Assembly: GCA_903951425.1 (NCBI GenBank)
Contig: CAJBBX010000098.1
Span: 37,707-101,706, forward strand
Length of the DNA: 64,000 nt
Origin: an uncultured Chthonomonas sp.
GTDB lineage: Bacteria; Armatimonadota; Chthonomonadetes; Chthonomonadales; CAJBBX01
Direction of reading: 5' to 3'
Part shown: positions 32,676-40,557 of the stretch, piece by piece
Numbering within the stretch: the stretch's first letter is position 1
Layout of the letters: every line of letters begins with the position of its first letter
Program-made: the position numbers and the translations under genes
The notes under the pieces: generated by a model
Told to the model about the DNA's origin: nothing
What the model saw: only the letters and a program-made list of their open reading frames with translations
Database searches by the model: none

Positions 32676-34856
32676 GGTGGCGATCGCATATGTGATCGGG
32701 TTGCCGTCCGGGTCTGATCCGGTAAGGGTGATGGCCTTGGCGGTGTCTTCGGTCGCGTTGACAGACTGGGCGTTCGCCGTGGGGCCCGTGTTGTACCGGA
32801 ACGTCGCCACGATGCCGTTACGATTGCCCAGGTTGGTGGGCTGGTACGCGTTGGCGGTCACCGGGAAGTTGGTACTGTGCGTGTCGCCGCTCAGGGAGAC
32901 GATCCCGTTGGTGTCCATGGTGACGTCGGCGAACTGGTCGTCGTTGCTGCCGCCCATGTAGGTGGCATAACGCACCACGTCCAGCGTACCGTCCATCTCG
33001 ACGATTATGCCGTCCGTGTTGCCGGCGTTGGTAGACTGGTATGCGTCTGCCGTCACTGGGAAGACGATGGAGTCGGTGCTGCCCACAACGAATACGCGTG
33101 AAGCGTTGGAGTTCATGGCCACCGCGGTGCAGTAGGTGTTCCGCAGGCCCCCGAGATACGTCGAGTAGATGATGCCCGTAAGGGTCTGGTTCATCTTCGT
33201 GACGAAGCCGGACGAGAGCCCCACACGCGTGGTCTGGTAGGCCGTGGGCGAGACCGGAAAATTGGTGGAGAACGTCTGGCCGCATACGAACACGTTGCCC
33301 AGCGGCGTCGCAGCGAGGCTGTTGGCAACATCGTTCGTGGAGCCGCCAAGGAACGTGCTGGCCGACAGCGCGCCCGTGCCTGCGGCGACCTCGGTCACGA
33401 AGGCGTCGGTTCCGCCGCCGATGCTGGTCTGCAATGCGCCGGGCGTTACCGGGAAGTTGGATGAGGCCGTCACTCCCACCATCTGGATGTTGCCGCTTAT
33501 ATCGTATCTGCAGCCGTTGGCCCAGTCATCGGCGGACCCGCCAACGCATCGCGATACGAGCCGCGAGGTGCATGCCGCATTCACCTGCATCACGAAGGCG
33601 TCGATGTTGCCGTTGTACCCATAGCCCCCGACCGTGGGGAAGCCGCTGGACGCCGTCTCGCCCACTACCGCCGCCTGCCCGGCGCTATCGACCGATACAT
33701 CGTAGCCCTTGTCGGTCTTGTTGCCGCCGATGTAGGTGGAGTAGACGAGGGCGGTACCGGCGGCGTTCAGTTTGGTCAGGAGGCCGTCGTAGCTGCCGCC
33801 GCCGTAGGCCGGCTGGACTACGCCGGCCGTGGTCGGATAGTTGGTTGATGTGGTGAAGCCGGTGATGTAGGCGTTGCCGGACGCGTCTACATCGATCATG
33901 CGGCCGTAGTCGGACTGCGAACCGCCAAGAAAGGTCGAGTAGACCAGGGCGCTGCCCGACGGGTTCATCTTCGTTATCACCACATCGTTGTTGCCCTGGT
34001 TGGTGGCCCGGTAGGAACCTGCCGTGGTGGGGTAGTCGGGTGAGTTCGCCTCGCCGACCACGTAGATGTTGCCCGAGGCGTCGTTCGTAACACCGAGTAC
34101 GGTGTCCGACTGGAACCCGCCGATGTGGGTGACATACTGGAACGCCGGGTCAATCACAAGCGGCCGGCGCGCGTCATAGGCGCCCAAGTCGAAGGAGACG
34201 CGCGGCGCCTTGCCGTTCCTGACTTGTATGAGGCGGCACGCGGAGGCTACGCGGCGCCGCTTGCCGTCGATGACCTGATAGGCCACCGGCTTGCGCCACC
34301 GTACATCGCCGTCCGGAGAGCCGATCACCAGGTCGCCGCCCGCCACGCGCACGGGCCCCGGCGCCGAGACCTCTAGCTGGATGCTCCGCGGGTCTGCCTT
34401 GGGCGCAACGACATAGTCACACTCCAACTCCCCCTTGGCGCTGTAGTACTGCACGTCGATGCCGGGGTAGAGGTCTGCCACCCGAACGCTACCGTACCCG
34501 GCCAGGCCGGTGCGCCAGTCCGTGCGGTTGCCCACCAGGTGGTTCGTCGTGCCCGGTAGCCGGCCCTCGCCGGTCACTGTGCTTGCCCGTCCGTCCACCG
34601 CCTTTAGCGAGACGGAGCAGCGAGGCAGGGCGATCACTGCGGCGTCTTGCGTGATGAAGAGCGACGACCGGCTTCCCCGGGCGACGTAGCGGACCTCGGA
34701 CGGATAGCGGCCCGCATTGGCCTCGAACCGGGAGGGCAGGTTCAGGGGCCTTCCCGGGTCGGGGCCCGCCGTTGCGGGGCTGGAAGCGACCGCCGCCAAG
34801 GTGATAGCGAGAGAGCTGAGCCGGGCCAACGTCCGGCCACAACGGTCCGTCGTCAT
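32673..34856 (-). CDS. SBBP-repeat (beta-propeller) surface protein, N-terminal part
   Basis: The 727-residue exported protein begins with a signal peptide (LARLSSLAITLAAVASSPATA). Residues of about 35-240 match the domain that usually precedes SBBP repeats (FEANAGRYPSEVRYVARG; NHLVGNRTDWRTGLAGYGSVRVADLYPGIDV; LVIDPAFQYVTHIGG). About eight SBBP repeats follow, each near 55 residues, with the pattern LVYSTFLGG-x-D, DASGNAYITG and NYPTTAG. The last 40 residues begin a cadherin-like repeat (VNATEDTAKAITLTGSDPDGNPITYAIAT) that is cut by a TAG but continues in frame to 30798. AGGAGA precedes the ATG. The full frame would encode about 1,350 residues, a plausible surface adhesin. Confidence 0.8.
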   Translation of the reverse strand: MTTDRCGRTLARLSSLAITLAAVASSPATAGPDPGRPLNLPSRFEANAGRYPSEVRYVARGSRSSLFITQDAAVIALPRCSVSLKAVDGRASTVTGEGRLPGTTNHLVGNRTDWRTGLAGYGSVRVADLYPGIDVQYYSAKGELECDYVVAPKADPRSIQLEVSAPGPVRVAGGDLVIGSPDGDVRWRKPVAYQVIDGKRRRVASACRLIQVRNGKAPRVSFDLGAYDARRPLVIDPAFQYVTHIGGFQSDTVLGVTNDASGNIYVVGEANSPDYPTTAGSYRATNQGNNDVVITKMNPSGSALVYSTFLGGSQSDYGRMIDVDASGNAYITGFTTSTNYPTTAGVVQPAYGGGSYDGLLTKLNAAGTALVYSTYIGGNKTDKGYDVSVDSAGQAAVVGETASSGFPTVGGYGYNGNIDAFVMQVNAACTSRLVSRCVGGSADDWANGCRYDISGNIQMVGVTASSNFPVTPGALQTSIGGGTDAFVTEVAAGTGALSASTFLGGSTNDVANSLAATPLGNVFVCGQTFSTNFPVSPTAYQTTRVGLSSGFVTKMNQTLTGIIYSTYLGGLRNTYCTAVAMNSNASRVFVVGSTDSIVFPVTADAYQSTNAGNTDGIIVEMDGTLDVVRYATYMGGSNDDQFADVTMDTNGIVSLSGDTHSTNFPVTANAYQPTNLGNRNGIVATFRYNTGPTANAQSVNATEDTAKAITLTGSDPDGNPITYAIAT

Positions 34857-35165
34857 GTCATTATTCTCCTGACGCTCCTGATAGGCCCTTTCGGCCTCGC
34901 AGAGCTGGTGTCATGGGTTCCCAAAGGGCTACGCGAGCCTATGGGTTGCGGCCATGCGGTCGTGGTCTGCAACTGAGGGGCGATACCCGTACGGGCAGGG
35001 CGCGGACAAGGCGCGCAACTCGAGTAGAACCGGAGTATTGGGACTCGCCTTGCGAGTCGCTTTCGGGTCAAGTATCGCTGTGTACCCTATGCTCGCCGAA
35101 CACGGCGCAGCGGCTATAGCACCCAGGTGCGCATAGCGCAGGCAGCTTCGGCACTCAGGCCTGTA
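34857..35165. other. Intergenic region upstream of the SBBP protein
   Basis: This 309-nt stretch has no gene. It contains a perfect hairpin GACTCGC-CTT-GCGAGTC (35042-35058), the dyad TGCGC-ATA-GCGCA (35128-35140) and an AGGCC-GAAA-GGGCCT hairpin near the SBBP ribosome site (minus strand, about 34883-34897). It would form the SBBP 5' leader. I checked it for cyclic-di-GMP and cobalamin riboswitch cores and saw none. Confidence 0.4.
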
Positions 35166-37133
35166 TCAGAAGATGAACGTCCGGTACGTGCTGATCCCCA
35201 TGGCCCAGCCCCACAGAGACCAGACCGCAGCAATGACGTAGTCGCCCAGGATCAGCCCCAGGAAGAAGGGTAGCGCCTGGCGATACATGCGGGACCCGCC
35301 GTACCGGACCACCATGGACTTCAGAAGCCAGCCAATGAAGATGGCCGACCAGAAGTACTCCAGCGCGTAGCTGTTGGCCAGGGCGTACCCGATGGGGTGG
35401 AAGGGCCACCAGAAGAAGCGCGCCTTGGCCAGCGCCAGCGCCAGGGTCACGGCTGCGCCGCCACCGGTGAAGGTAAGCGCCATGCCGTCCAGCGGTTTGG
35501 GATTGTCGGTCCAATCCTGCAGCCGGCTGAACGCCTCACGGCCGATGCCCGTGGCGTAGGCGGCGATCTTTGGCGTGGCCTCGCCGCACCGGTAGAACGT
35601 ATCCAGTAGCGCGAACCACCCGAAGATCGAACCGAGCAGCGCCGCCAGCACCATGGCCCAGACCAGACGGCGGGCCTCCATCCCCAGCGTCTGCGCCGCC
35701 TTCATGCCCTCGAGCTGGTGCGGCATGGGGTGGCACCGGTAGCCGCGGTTGAACCAGAACATGTAACTCAACAGCGTCAGGTTCTGCTGCCCCAAGGCCT
35801 GTGAGCCGAAGAGGGAGACCACGAAGCGCTCGGGGTTCACCCAGTTCAGCTCATGAGCGGGCGGACCCAACTCGGCGCGGACCCGCGTGATGCCGATGGA
35901 GAGAATGAAATAGAACGCGAAGTAGACGATGGGAAGCCAGACCGACATGCCGGCCGCCACGCAGGCTCCGGTCAGCACCGCCATGCCGCCGAGCACGCCC
36001 AACGCCGCCGCACGGTACGAGATGCCGGCGTGCGGGTCGCTGCCGCCCTTCCACGCCGCGATGAGAACCTCCTTCAGGTACCCGCGCGAGAGCCAGACCA
36101 TGGCGACCGAGAGGCCGATCCACGCGCCGGTGCCCTGCTCCTGGATGTAGGGGATGCGGGCCAGCGCCGACGGCGCGCCGGGGTCGCGGAAGCCCCAGAC
36201 CACGCAGCCCACATCGATCAGCTTACGCAGCACATAGAAGAACCAGCACGAGAAGGCCAGGTCCAGCGGCAGGAAGAAGGCCAGCCCGATAGCGAACGGG
36301 AAGAAGCCCACGGGCATCCAGCCCAACCCATTCCATGGAGGCGAGGCGGCGAAGTAGGGCCCCAGATCCTGCAGCTTCAGGTGGAGGTGCGGCACCGAGG
36401 GGTAGAGGTAGTTCAGGTTGTTGAAGGTCTGCACAACCACCGGTATGGCGAAGCCCAGCCAGAGCATGCGCTCGCGGTAGGTGGCCGTCGTCGTGATGGA
36501 GAGCGGGATCTGGATGGTCGGGTAGGAGAGCTTCTCGTCATCGGTCCAGCGCTTGCGCAGCAGCACGTTCAGGCAGAGCATGACCCATGTGAGCAGCATG
36601 ATGAAGGCCGTCCAGAAGAGGATCGGCGGTAGCCATGCGGCCAGGTGCTTCGGGCTCCAGAAGGTGCTGTTGCCGATGTAGTAGCCGCGTAGCGCATCTC
36701 GGTCCGCAGGGGCCATCCAGGTCGGGACGAAGCTGAAGAAGCGGTTCAGGCGGTTCGTGGGGTCGTCGAACCAGCGCATGAAGCCAAGCACCGAGGGCAG
36801 GTTCTCAAGGCTGTCACGGCCCATGACGGCCGATCCCATGCTGAGCATGATGTAGACCGTCATCAGCTCGCCCTGCGAGAGGGCCAGACCAGGTCTTCGC
36901 CTGGCGACCGCTGCGTTGAGGCCGGTCAGCACCAGGATCATGAAGATAACATGGAAGAAGAGGCTGACGCAGGTACTGTCAAGCGAGTTCCACTGCATCT
37001 CCATAGCTGCCATCCAGAGGCAGCTTACGGGGATCAGCAGGGAGCCAAGCAGGACCGCCCGGCCGCTGACGCCGCGCGGCGGCGGCGGGGCCGGCGCGGG
37101 CGCGTCGGGCCGGTCGCTGAGGTCGATTGCCAT
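35166..37133 (-). CDS. DUF6785-type polytopic membrane protein
   Basis: The 655-residue protein has about 14 membrane segments and the familiar landmarks of this uncharacterised family: LALSQGELMTVYIMLSMGSAVMGRDSLENL near residue 90, RFFSFVPTWMAPADRDALRGYYIG, RKRWTDDEKLSYPTIQIPL, and C-terminal FFWWPFHPIGYALANSYALEYFW and QALPFFLGLILGDYVIAAVWS. A transport role is likely from topology alone, but no substrate is known. The ATG at 37133 has AGGGGCG upstream and lies 100 nt inside the M61 peptidase gene. It is common in Armatimonadota and Planctomycetota, which supports the organism guess. It ends before the SBBP-gene leader. Confidence 0.85.
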   Translation of the reverse strand: MAIDLSDRPDAPAPAPPPPRGVSGRAVLLGSLLIPVSCLWMAAMEMQWNSLDSTCVSLFFHVIFMILVLTGLNAAVARRRPGLALSQGELMTVYIMLSMGSAVMGRDSLENLPSVLGFMRWFDDPTNRLNRFFSFVPTWMAPADRDALRGYYIGNSTFWSPKHLAAWLPPILFWTAFIMLLTWVMLCLNVLLRKRWTDDEKLSYPTIQIPLSITTTATYRERMLWLGFAIPVVVQTFNNLNYLYPSVPHLHLKLQDLGPYFAASPPWNGLGWMPVGFFPFAIGLAFFLPLDLAFSCWFFYVLRKLIDVGCVVWGFRDPGAPSALARIPYIQEQGTGAWIGLSVAMVWLSRGYLKEVLIAAWKGGSDPHAGISYRAAALGVLGGMAVLTGACVAAGMSVWLPIVYFAFYFILSIGITRVRAELGPPAHELNWVNPERFVVSLFGSQALGQQNLTLLSYMFWFNRGYRCHPMPHQLEGMKAAQTLGMEARRLVWAMVLAALLGSIFGWFALLDTFYRCGEATPKIAAYATGIGREAFSRLQDWTDNPKPLDGMALTFTGGGAAVTLALALAKARFFWWPFHPIGYALANSYALEYFWSAIFIGWLLKSMVVRYGGSRMYRQALPFFLGLILGDYVIAAVWSLWGWAMGISTYRTFIF

Positions 37134-38773
37134 GTCGCCCCTAGGTTCACCGGGAGGCGCGATTGATCCTTCCCCGACGGCGCGGTCTCGGCAGGATGCG
37201 GCTCCGCAACCGCCTCGCCGCCCCACAGCCAGGCGTCGCGCCGGGCGCGCATTTCGGCGGAGGCGGCGGGATCGACGGTGAGCCTGAGCCCGGACCGGGT
37301 GCGCTCAAGGCGCAGGCCGAGCGCCTCGGCGGCCCAGTCGAAGGGCATTCGCCCCACTCCCGCCACCAACCCGCCATAGTCCGAACCCAGGTCCGCTCCC
37401 GCCAGGGCAAGCACGCTCTCGCGAAGCTCCGGCGGCGTGTAGCCAGGTTTCGGCGGGCTGTAGAGCGGCAGCATGCGGCGCACGACGTCCTCAATGCCTC
37501 GGGCGCCTCGTGAGGTGCGGCGCAGGGCGGCGTCCAGACAGAAGCCGATGAGCTCGCCCTTCATGTAGTAGCTGAGTCCGGCATAGCCGCTGCTCTGGCC
37601 GCCCTCCCACACCCGCCGACCCGCCTCCTCGGCGCTCACGTTGGCCGCGGCGGGTGTGCTCTCGTACTGGGCGATGTCATCGGCGAGCCAGTTCAGGAAC
37701 TCAACCTGCGTGATCTGCCCCGAACGGTAGAGCACCAATCGGGCGAGGTACTCAGTAACACCCTCGGCGAACCAGAGGCTGCGGCAGCGGAGCGGGGTGC
37801 GGTAGTCGTATGGAACCATCCCCTGTGGCCGTAGGCGCTTCACGTTCCAAGCGTGGAGGAACTCATGGCAGGCGAGGGCGGTGAACATGGAGTTGGGCGC
37901 GCCGGACCAGGCCACGCGCGCCGAGTCGGCGTGCTCCAGCCCTCCGCCCTTGTTGCCGCCGTCGACGAAGAGCGTGTAGCGCTTGAACGGCGCAGAGCGA
38001 AACATGGCCACTGCGGACGCCACCGCCGGTCTGAAGCGCGCAGCAAGCGGCCCGGCGTCCATGGGCGTTCCGGGGCCGAAGGTCGCCACTGTCACCCGAA
38101 TGCCGGCCTCAAGGAACGTGGACTCGTCGTGCCGGCCCACGAGGATCGGCGCATCGGCCAGCGCGTCATAGCTCGGAGCAGTGAAGCAGCCCGCCTCGCC
38201 GGCCCGCTCCTGCAGCGGGCAAAGGGCGGGGGGCCAGCCCTGCGGAGCCTCCACGGTCAGCGTCACCGGTTCGGACTGCCGGTCGTGAACGAGCATCAGG
38301 ACCGCCGGACCGCTCAGGAAGGCGTAGCGGTCTGTGACGATCGCGTTCTCGGAAAAGAGACCCGCCTCCTGATTGGGCACCGTATAGCGCACCCGAAGCT
38401 CCGGGCCGCGGGCGGTGACTTCCCACAGGTCGCGCTCCGGTCGGGTCACCACCAGCGGGGCCCCGTCAGGCATGGCCGCGCTGAAGTCCGTGACGCCGCG
38501 CCAGTGGTTCTGGAGGCGGTAGTCGCCGGGCGTCCACGAGGGCATCACGACGCGCACGGGGCGACCCGCCGTCAAGCCCGCGATAGACACCTCCACTTTG
38601 GTCCGGCCCGGGCGGCCGGTCTCGGGAGGCTGCGGCCTGACCGTATAGCAGATCTGGGGGGCGGCGCTTGCGGCAAGTGCGACCGATGCGACAGCCAGCC
38701 CGGCCAGCGCCGGAGCGAGGCGCCGCCAGGCCTGAACGCCGGCGGCGAGCCTAGGCGCCTCCGCGGTTCTCAC
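37034..38773 (-). CDS. Exported M61-family glycyl-aminopeptidase-like metalloprotease
   Basis: This 579-residue protein has a signal peptide (PALAGLAVASVALAASAAP). The zinc motif is His303-Glu304-Phe-Leu-His307 (HEFLHAWN) with the third ligand Glu337 in LWFAEGVTEYLARL, the gluzincin arrangement of the M61 family. An N-terminal beta-domain precedes it (RPVRVVMPSWTPGDYRLQNHWRGVTDF, typical of M61). The PDZ domain often found after the catalytic domain is not obvious, since the last 33 residues are Arg/Ala/Pro-rich and run through the start of the DUF6785 gene. Its 100-nt overlap with that gene suggests co-expression. The start overlaps the upstream small secreted gene by 23 nt, so all three form one minus-strand unit. 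Confidence 0.85.
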   Translation of the reverse strand: MRTAEAPRLAAGVQAWRRLAPALAGLAVASVALAASAAPQICYTVRPQPPETGRPGRTKVEVSIAGLTAGRPVRVVMPSWTPGDYRLQNHWRGVTDFSAAMPDGAPLVVTRPERDLWEVTARGPELRVRYTVPNQEAGLFSENAIVTDRYAFLSGPAVLMLVHDRQSEPVTLTVEAPQGWPPALCPLQERAGEAGCFTAPSYDALADAPILVGRHDESTFLEAGIRVTVATFGPGTPMDAGPLAARFRPAVASAVAMFRSAPFKRYTLFVDGGNKGGGLEHADSARVAWSGAPNSMFTALACHEFLHAWNVKRLRPQGMVPYDYRTPLRCRSLWFAEGVTEYLARLVLYRSGQITQVEFLNWLADDIAQYESTPAAANVSAEEAGRRVWEGGQSSGYAGLSYYMKGELIGFCLDAALRRTSRGARGIEDVVRRMLPLYSPPKPGYTPPELRESVLALAGADLGSDYGGLVAGVGRMPFDWAAEALGLRLERTRSGLRLTVDPAASAEMRARRDAWLWGGEAVAEPHPAETAPSGKDQSRLPVNLGATWQSTSATGPTRPRRPRRRRAASAAGRSCLAPC

Positions 38774-39158
38774 GCGGGTTCAGGAGCGGAACGGTCTTAC
38801 GCACGTTGGCCAGCCAAATCTCTGCCAGTCGCCGTGCCGAGCAATGGTTGGCGGCGGCATCGGCGGGGGCTACCGTGACGAGCACCTTGCCGTTGATCGT
38901 GATGGAGACGGTCTCCTTGCTGTACACCTTGAGGCGGATGTCCGCGGGGCCGATGGGCCGCGCCGCAATCGAGAGCATCTCGGTGAGGCGCTGGTCGAGC
39001 TCCTCAACCCGTTGCTCAGGTGTGAGTAACTTGTAGGGTGCGCGTAACCGCAGAACCTGCTGCCCGGCCACTGACCAGACAACGGGCTCGTCGGCAGTCA
39101 CTGGCCCGCCGGCCACGACCGCTAGCGCTATGGCGAGGACAGGCATTGTCCAGCGCAA
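38751..39158 (-). CDS. Small secreted protein of unknown function
   Basis: The roughly 135-residue exported protein has a signal peptide (PVLAIALAVVAGGPVTA). The mature domain has amphipathic helix AYKLLTPEQRVEELDQRLTEML-like content and a beta segment PADIRLKVYSKETVSITINGKVLVTVAPADAAANH, then ARRLAEIWLANVRKTVPLL. A similar domain precedes mechanosensitive channel-type proteins in some cyanobacteria, but this is from general resemblance only. The start is uncertain: TTG at 39158 has GGAGG 7 nt upstream, while ATG at 39146 is too far from it. It overlaps the M61 gene and so is probably its operon partner. Confidence 0.6.
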   Translation of the reverse strand: MRWTMPVLAIALAVVAGGPVTADEPVVWSVAGQQVLRLRAPYKLLTPEQRVEELDQRLTEMLSIAARPIGPADIRLKVYSKETVSITINGKVLVTVAPADAAANHCSARRLAEIWLANVRKTVPLLNPRENRGGA

Positions 39159-39269
39159 AGTGACACCTCCGAGGCCGGCCCAGGCTGTCGACACGTCGTC
39201 GCAACCGGAGGACCGGACAGAGCAGTATACGGTATATACGCACCGGCCATGGCGGCCGGATGCCGCAGG

Positions 39270-39275
39270 TATAAT
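39270..39275 (+). promoter_or_regulatory. Candidate -10 element for the coiled-coil/EamA operon
   Basis: TATAAT stands 21 nt before the ATG at 39296, a perfect -10 consensus in a GC-rich background. No clear -35 box is found at 16-18 nt. It is the only such hexamer in this divergent region on the plus strand. Confidence 0.45.
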
Positions 39276-39295
39276 CCGCACCTGAGAGGGCCACC

Positions 39296-39634
39296 ATGCA
39301 GGAAGACCTTGAGCAGGCGATTGACGAGGCGCTGGACGGCCGGCCCCGAGCCGCCGCCCTGGTAGAGATGGCCGAGGCGCTGCAGGACCGGCGCGACCGG
39401 TTGCGCACCGAACTCCGCGGCGCCACCGACGACGCCCGCGCCAAGGAGTTGAGGACCAAGCTGCGCGACACGGAGCGCCAGTTGGAGGTGCTGCGCGAGG
39501 AGCATGCCATCACCGAGTTCGTGGAGATGTCGGTGAAGGCCGCCGTGCTCCGCGCCGCGCCCTCGCCGGACCAGCAGCAGAGCCTCGACTTGCCGGGCGC
39601 CTCGTCGGTCCCAACGGGCGACGACGACTATTGA
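39296..39634 (+). CDS. Small coiled-coil protein
   Basis: The 112-residue protein has no signal or membrane segment. Residues 20-75 are charged with Leu/Ala at heptad positions (EALQDRRDRLRTELRGATDDARAKELRTKLRDTERQLEVLREEH spans the core), a likely coiled coil. The last 25 residues are Pro/Gln/Asp-rich and end in GDDDY. I do not recognise it. Its TGA overlaps the TTG of the EamA gene by 4 nt, so the two are coupled. It could be a regulator or a scaffold; nothing more can be said. Confidence 0.65.
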   Translation: MQEDLEQAIDEALDGRPRAAALVEMAEALQDRRDRLRTELRGATDDARAKELRTKLRDTERQLEVLREEHAITEFVEMSVKAAVLRAAPSPDQQQSLDLPGASSVPTGDDDY

Positions 39635-40533
39635 GCGTACCGGCTGCGCGCGCCAGGGTCGGCATCGCCTTCGCGGTCACCATCCTGCTATGGGGCTCGG
39701 CGTTCCCAGCCATCCGATACGCCGTCCGCTCCTTCTTGCCGGCGCACCTGACGCTACTGCGCTTCCTCTTCGCCTGCGTCGCCATGACGGTGATCGCCGT
39801 TGTGGGCCGCGTGCCGGTTCCGCCCGTGCGGTTGCTGCCGCGCGTCGCTCTTATCGGCATCATGGGCTCCGTGGGCTACCATCTCGCGCTCAACTTCGGG
39901 CTCCGGACCGTCTCCGCCGCTGCGGGAAGCCTCATGGTGAACCTCTCGCCGGTCCTGACGGCCATCCTTGCCCGTACCTACCTGCGCGAGCGCATGGGCA
40001 TGCGCGGCTGGTCTGGCCTTGCGCTGGCCGTGGCAGGCGGCGCGGTGATCGCCTCCGGTGAGTTGGCGGCCCAGAAGGCCGGAGTGCGCCTGGCCCCGAC
40101 CGGCGTCTTACTGCTGCTCTTCTGCGCTTGCTGCTGGAGCGTGGTGACCGTTATCCAGAAGCCCATGATGCGGAGCTTGTCGCCGTCGCAGGTAGGCGTC
40201 TGGTCGGTCCTCATCGGCACGATCCCGCTGCTCGCCCTCTCCGGCGGCCTGCCCGACGCGGTGGCGTCCGCGCCACGCGAGGCGCTGGCCGCCGTGGCCT
40301 ACCTGGGCATCGGCCCCATCGGCGTGGCGTACCTCACCTGGAACTACTGCCTCCATCGCGTGCCTGCCTCAAAGCTGTCGGCGGCCACCTACGTGCTGCC
40401 GGCCGTAGCCATGCTCGTGGCCTGGGTCTGGCCCGGCGAGACCCCCAAGGTCGCCACCGTCGTTGGGGGAGGGATCGCCCTGCTTGGCGTCGTATTGGTT
40501 ACGACAGACAAGCAGATCGGCAGTACCGACTGA
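39631..40533 (+). CDS. EamA/DMT-family transporter
   Basis: The 300-residue protein has ten membrane segments in two EamA repeats. The first repeat (WGSAFPAIRYAVRSF, LLRFLFACVAM, GSLMVNLSPVLTAILARTYLRERM) and the second (SVVTVIQKPMM, GPIGVAYLTWNYCLHRVPASKLSAATYVLPAVAMLVAW) have the usual landmarks. These proteins export or exchange amino acids or other metabolites; the substrate cannot be read from sequence. The TTG start overlaps the upstream small gene's stop (TTGA). The sulfatase starts 24 nt after its stop. Confidence 0.88.
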   Translation: MSVPAARARVGIAFAVTILLWGSAFPAIRYAVRSFLPAHLTLLRFLFACVAMTVIAVVGRVPVPPVRLLPRVALIGIMGSVGYHLALNFGLRTVSAAAGSLMVNLSPVLTAILARTYLRERMGMRGWSGLALAVAGGAVIASGELAAQKAGVRLAPTGVLLLLFCACCWSVVTVIQKPMMRSLSPSQVGVWSVLIGTIPLLALSGGLPDAVASAPREALAAVAYLGIGPIGVAYLTWNYCLHRVPASKLSAATYVLPAVAMLVAWVWPGETPKVATVVGGGIALLGVVLVTTDKQIGSTD

Positions 40534-40557
40534 CCGACAACGCACGGCGGAGACCTG

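Noticed and set aside
32673..34856. Tandem repeats as a CRISPR array or mobile element
   Set aside because: The period of about 55 codons is coding (SBBP repeats) and the units are degenerate.
34857..35165. Possible riboswitch in the SBBP leader
   Set aside because: GAAA loops and hairpins are present, but none of the cyclic-di-GMP, cobalamin or SAM core motifs could be found.
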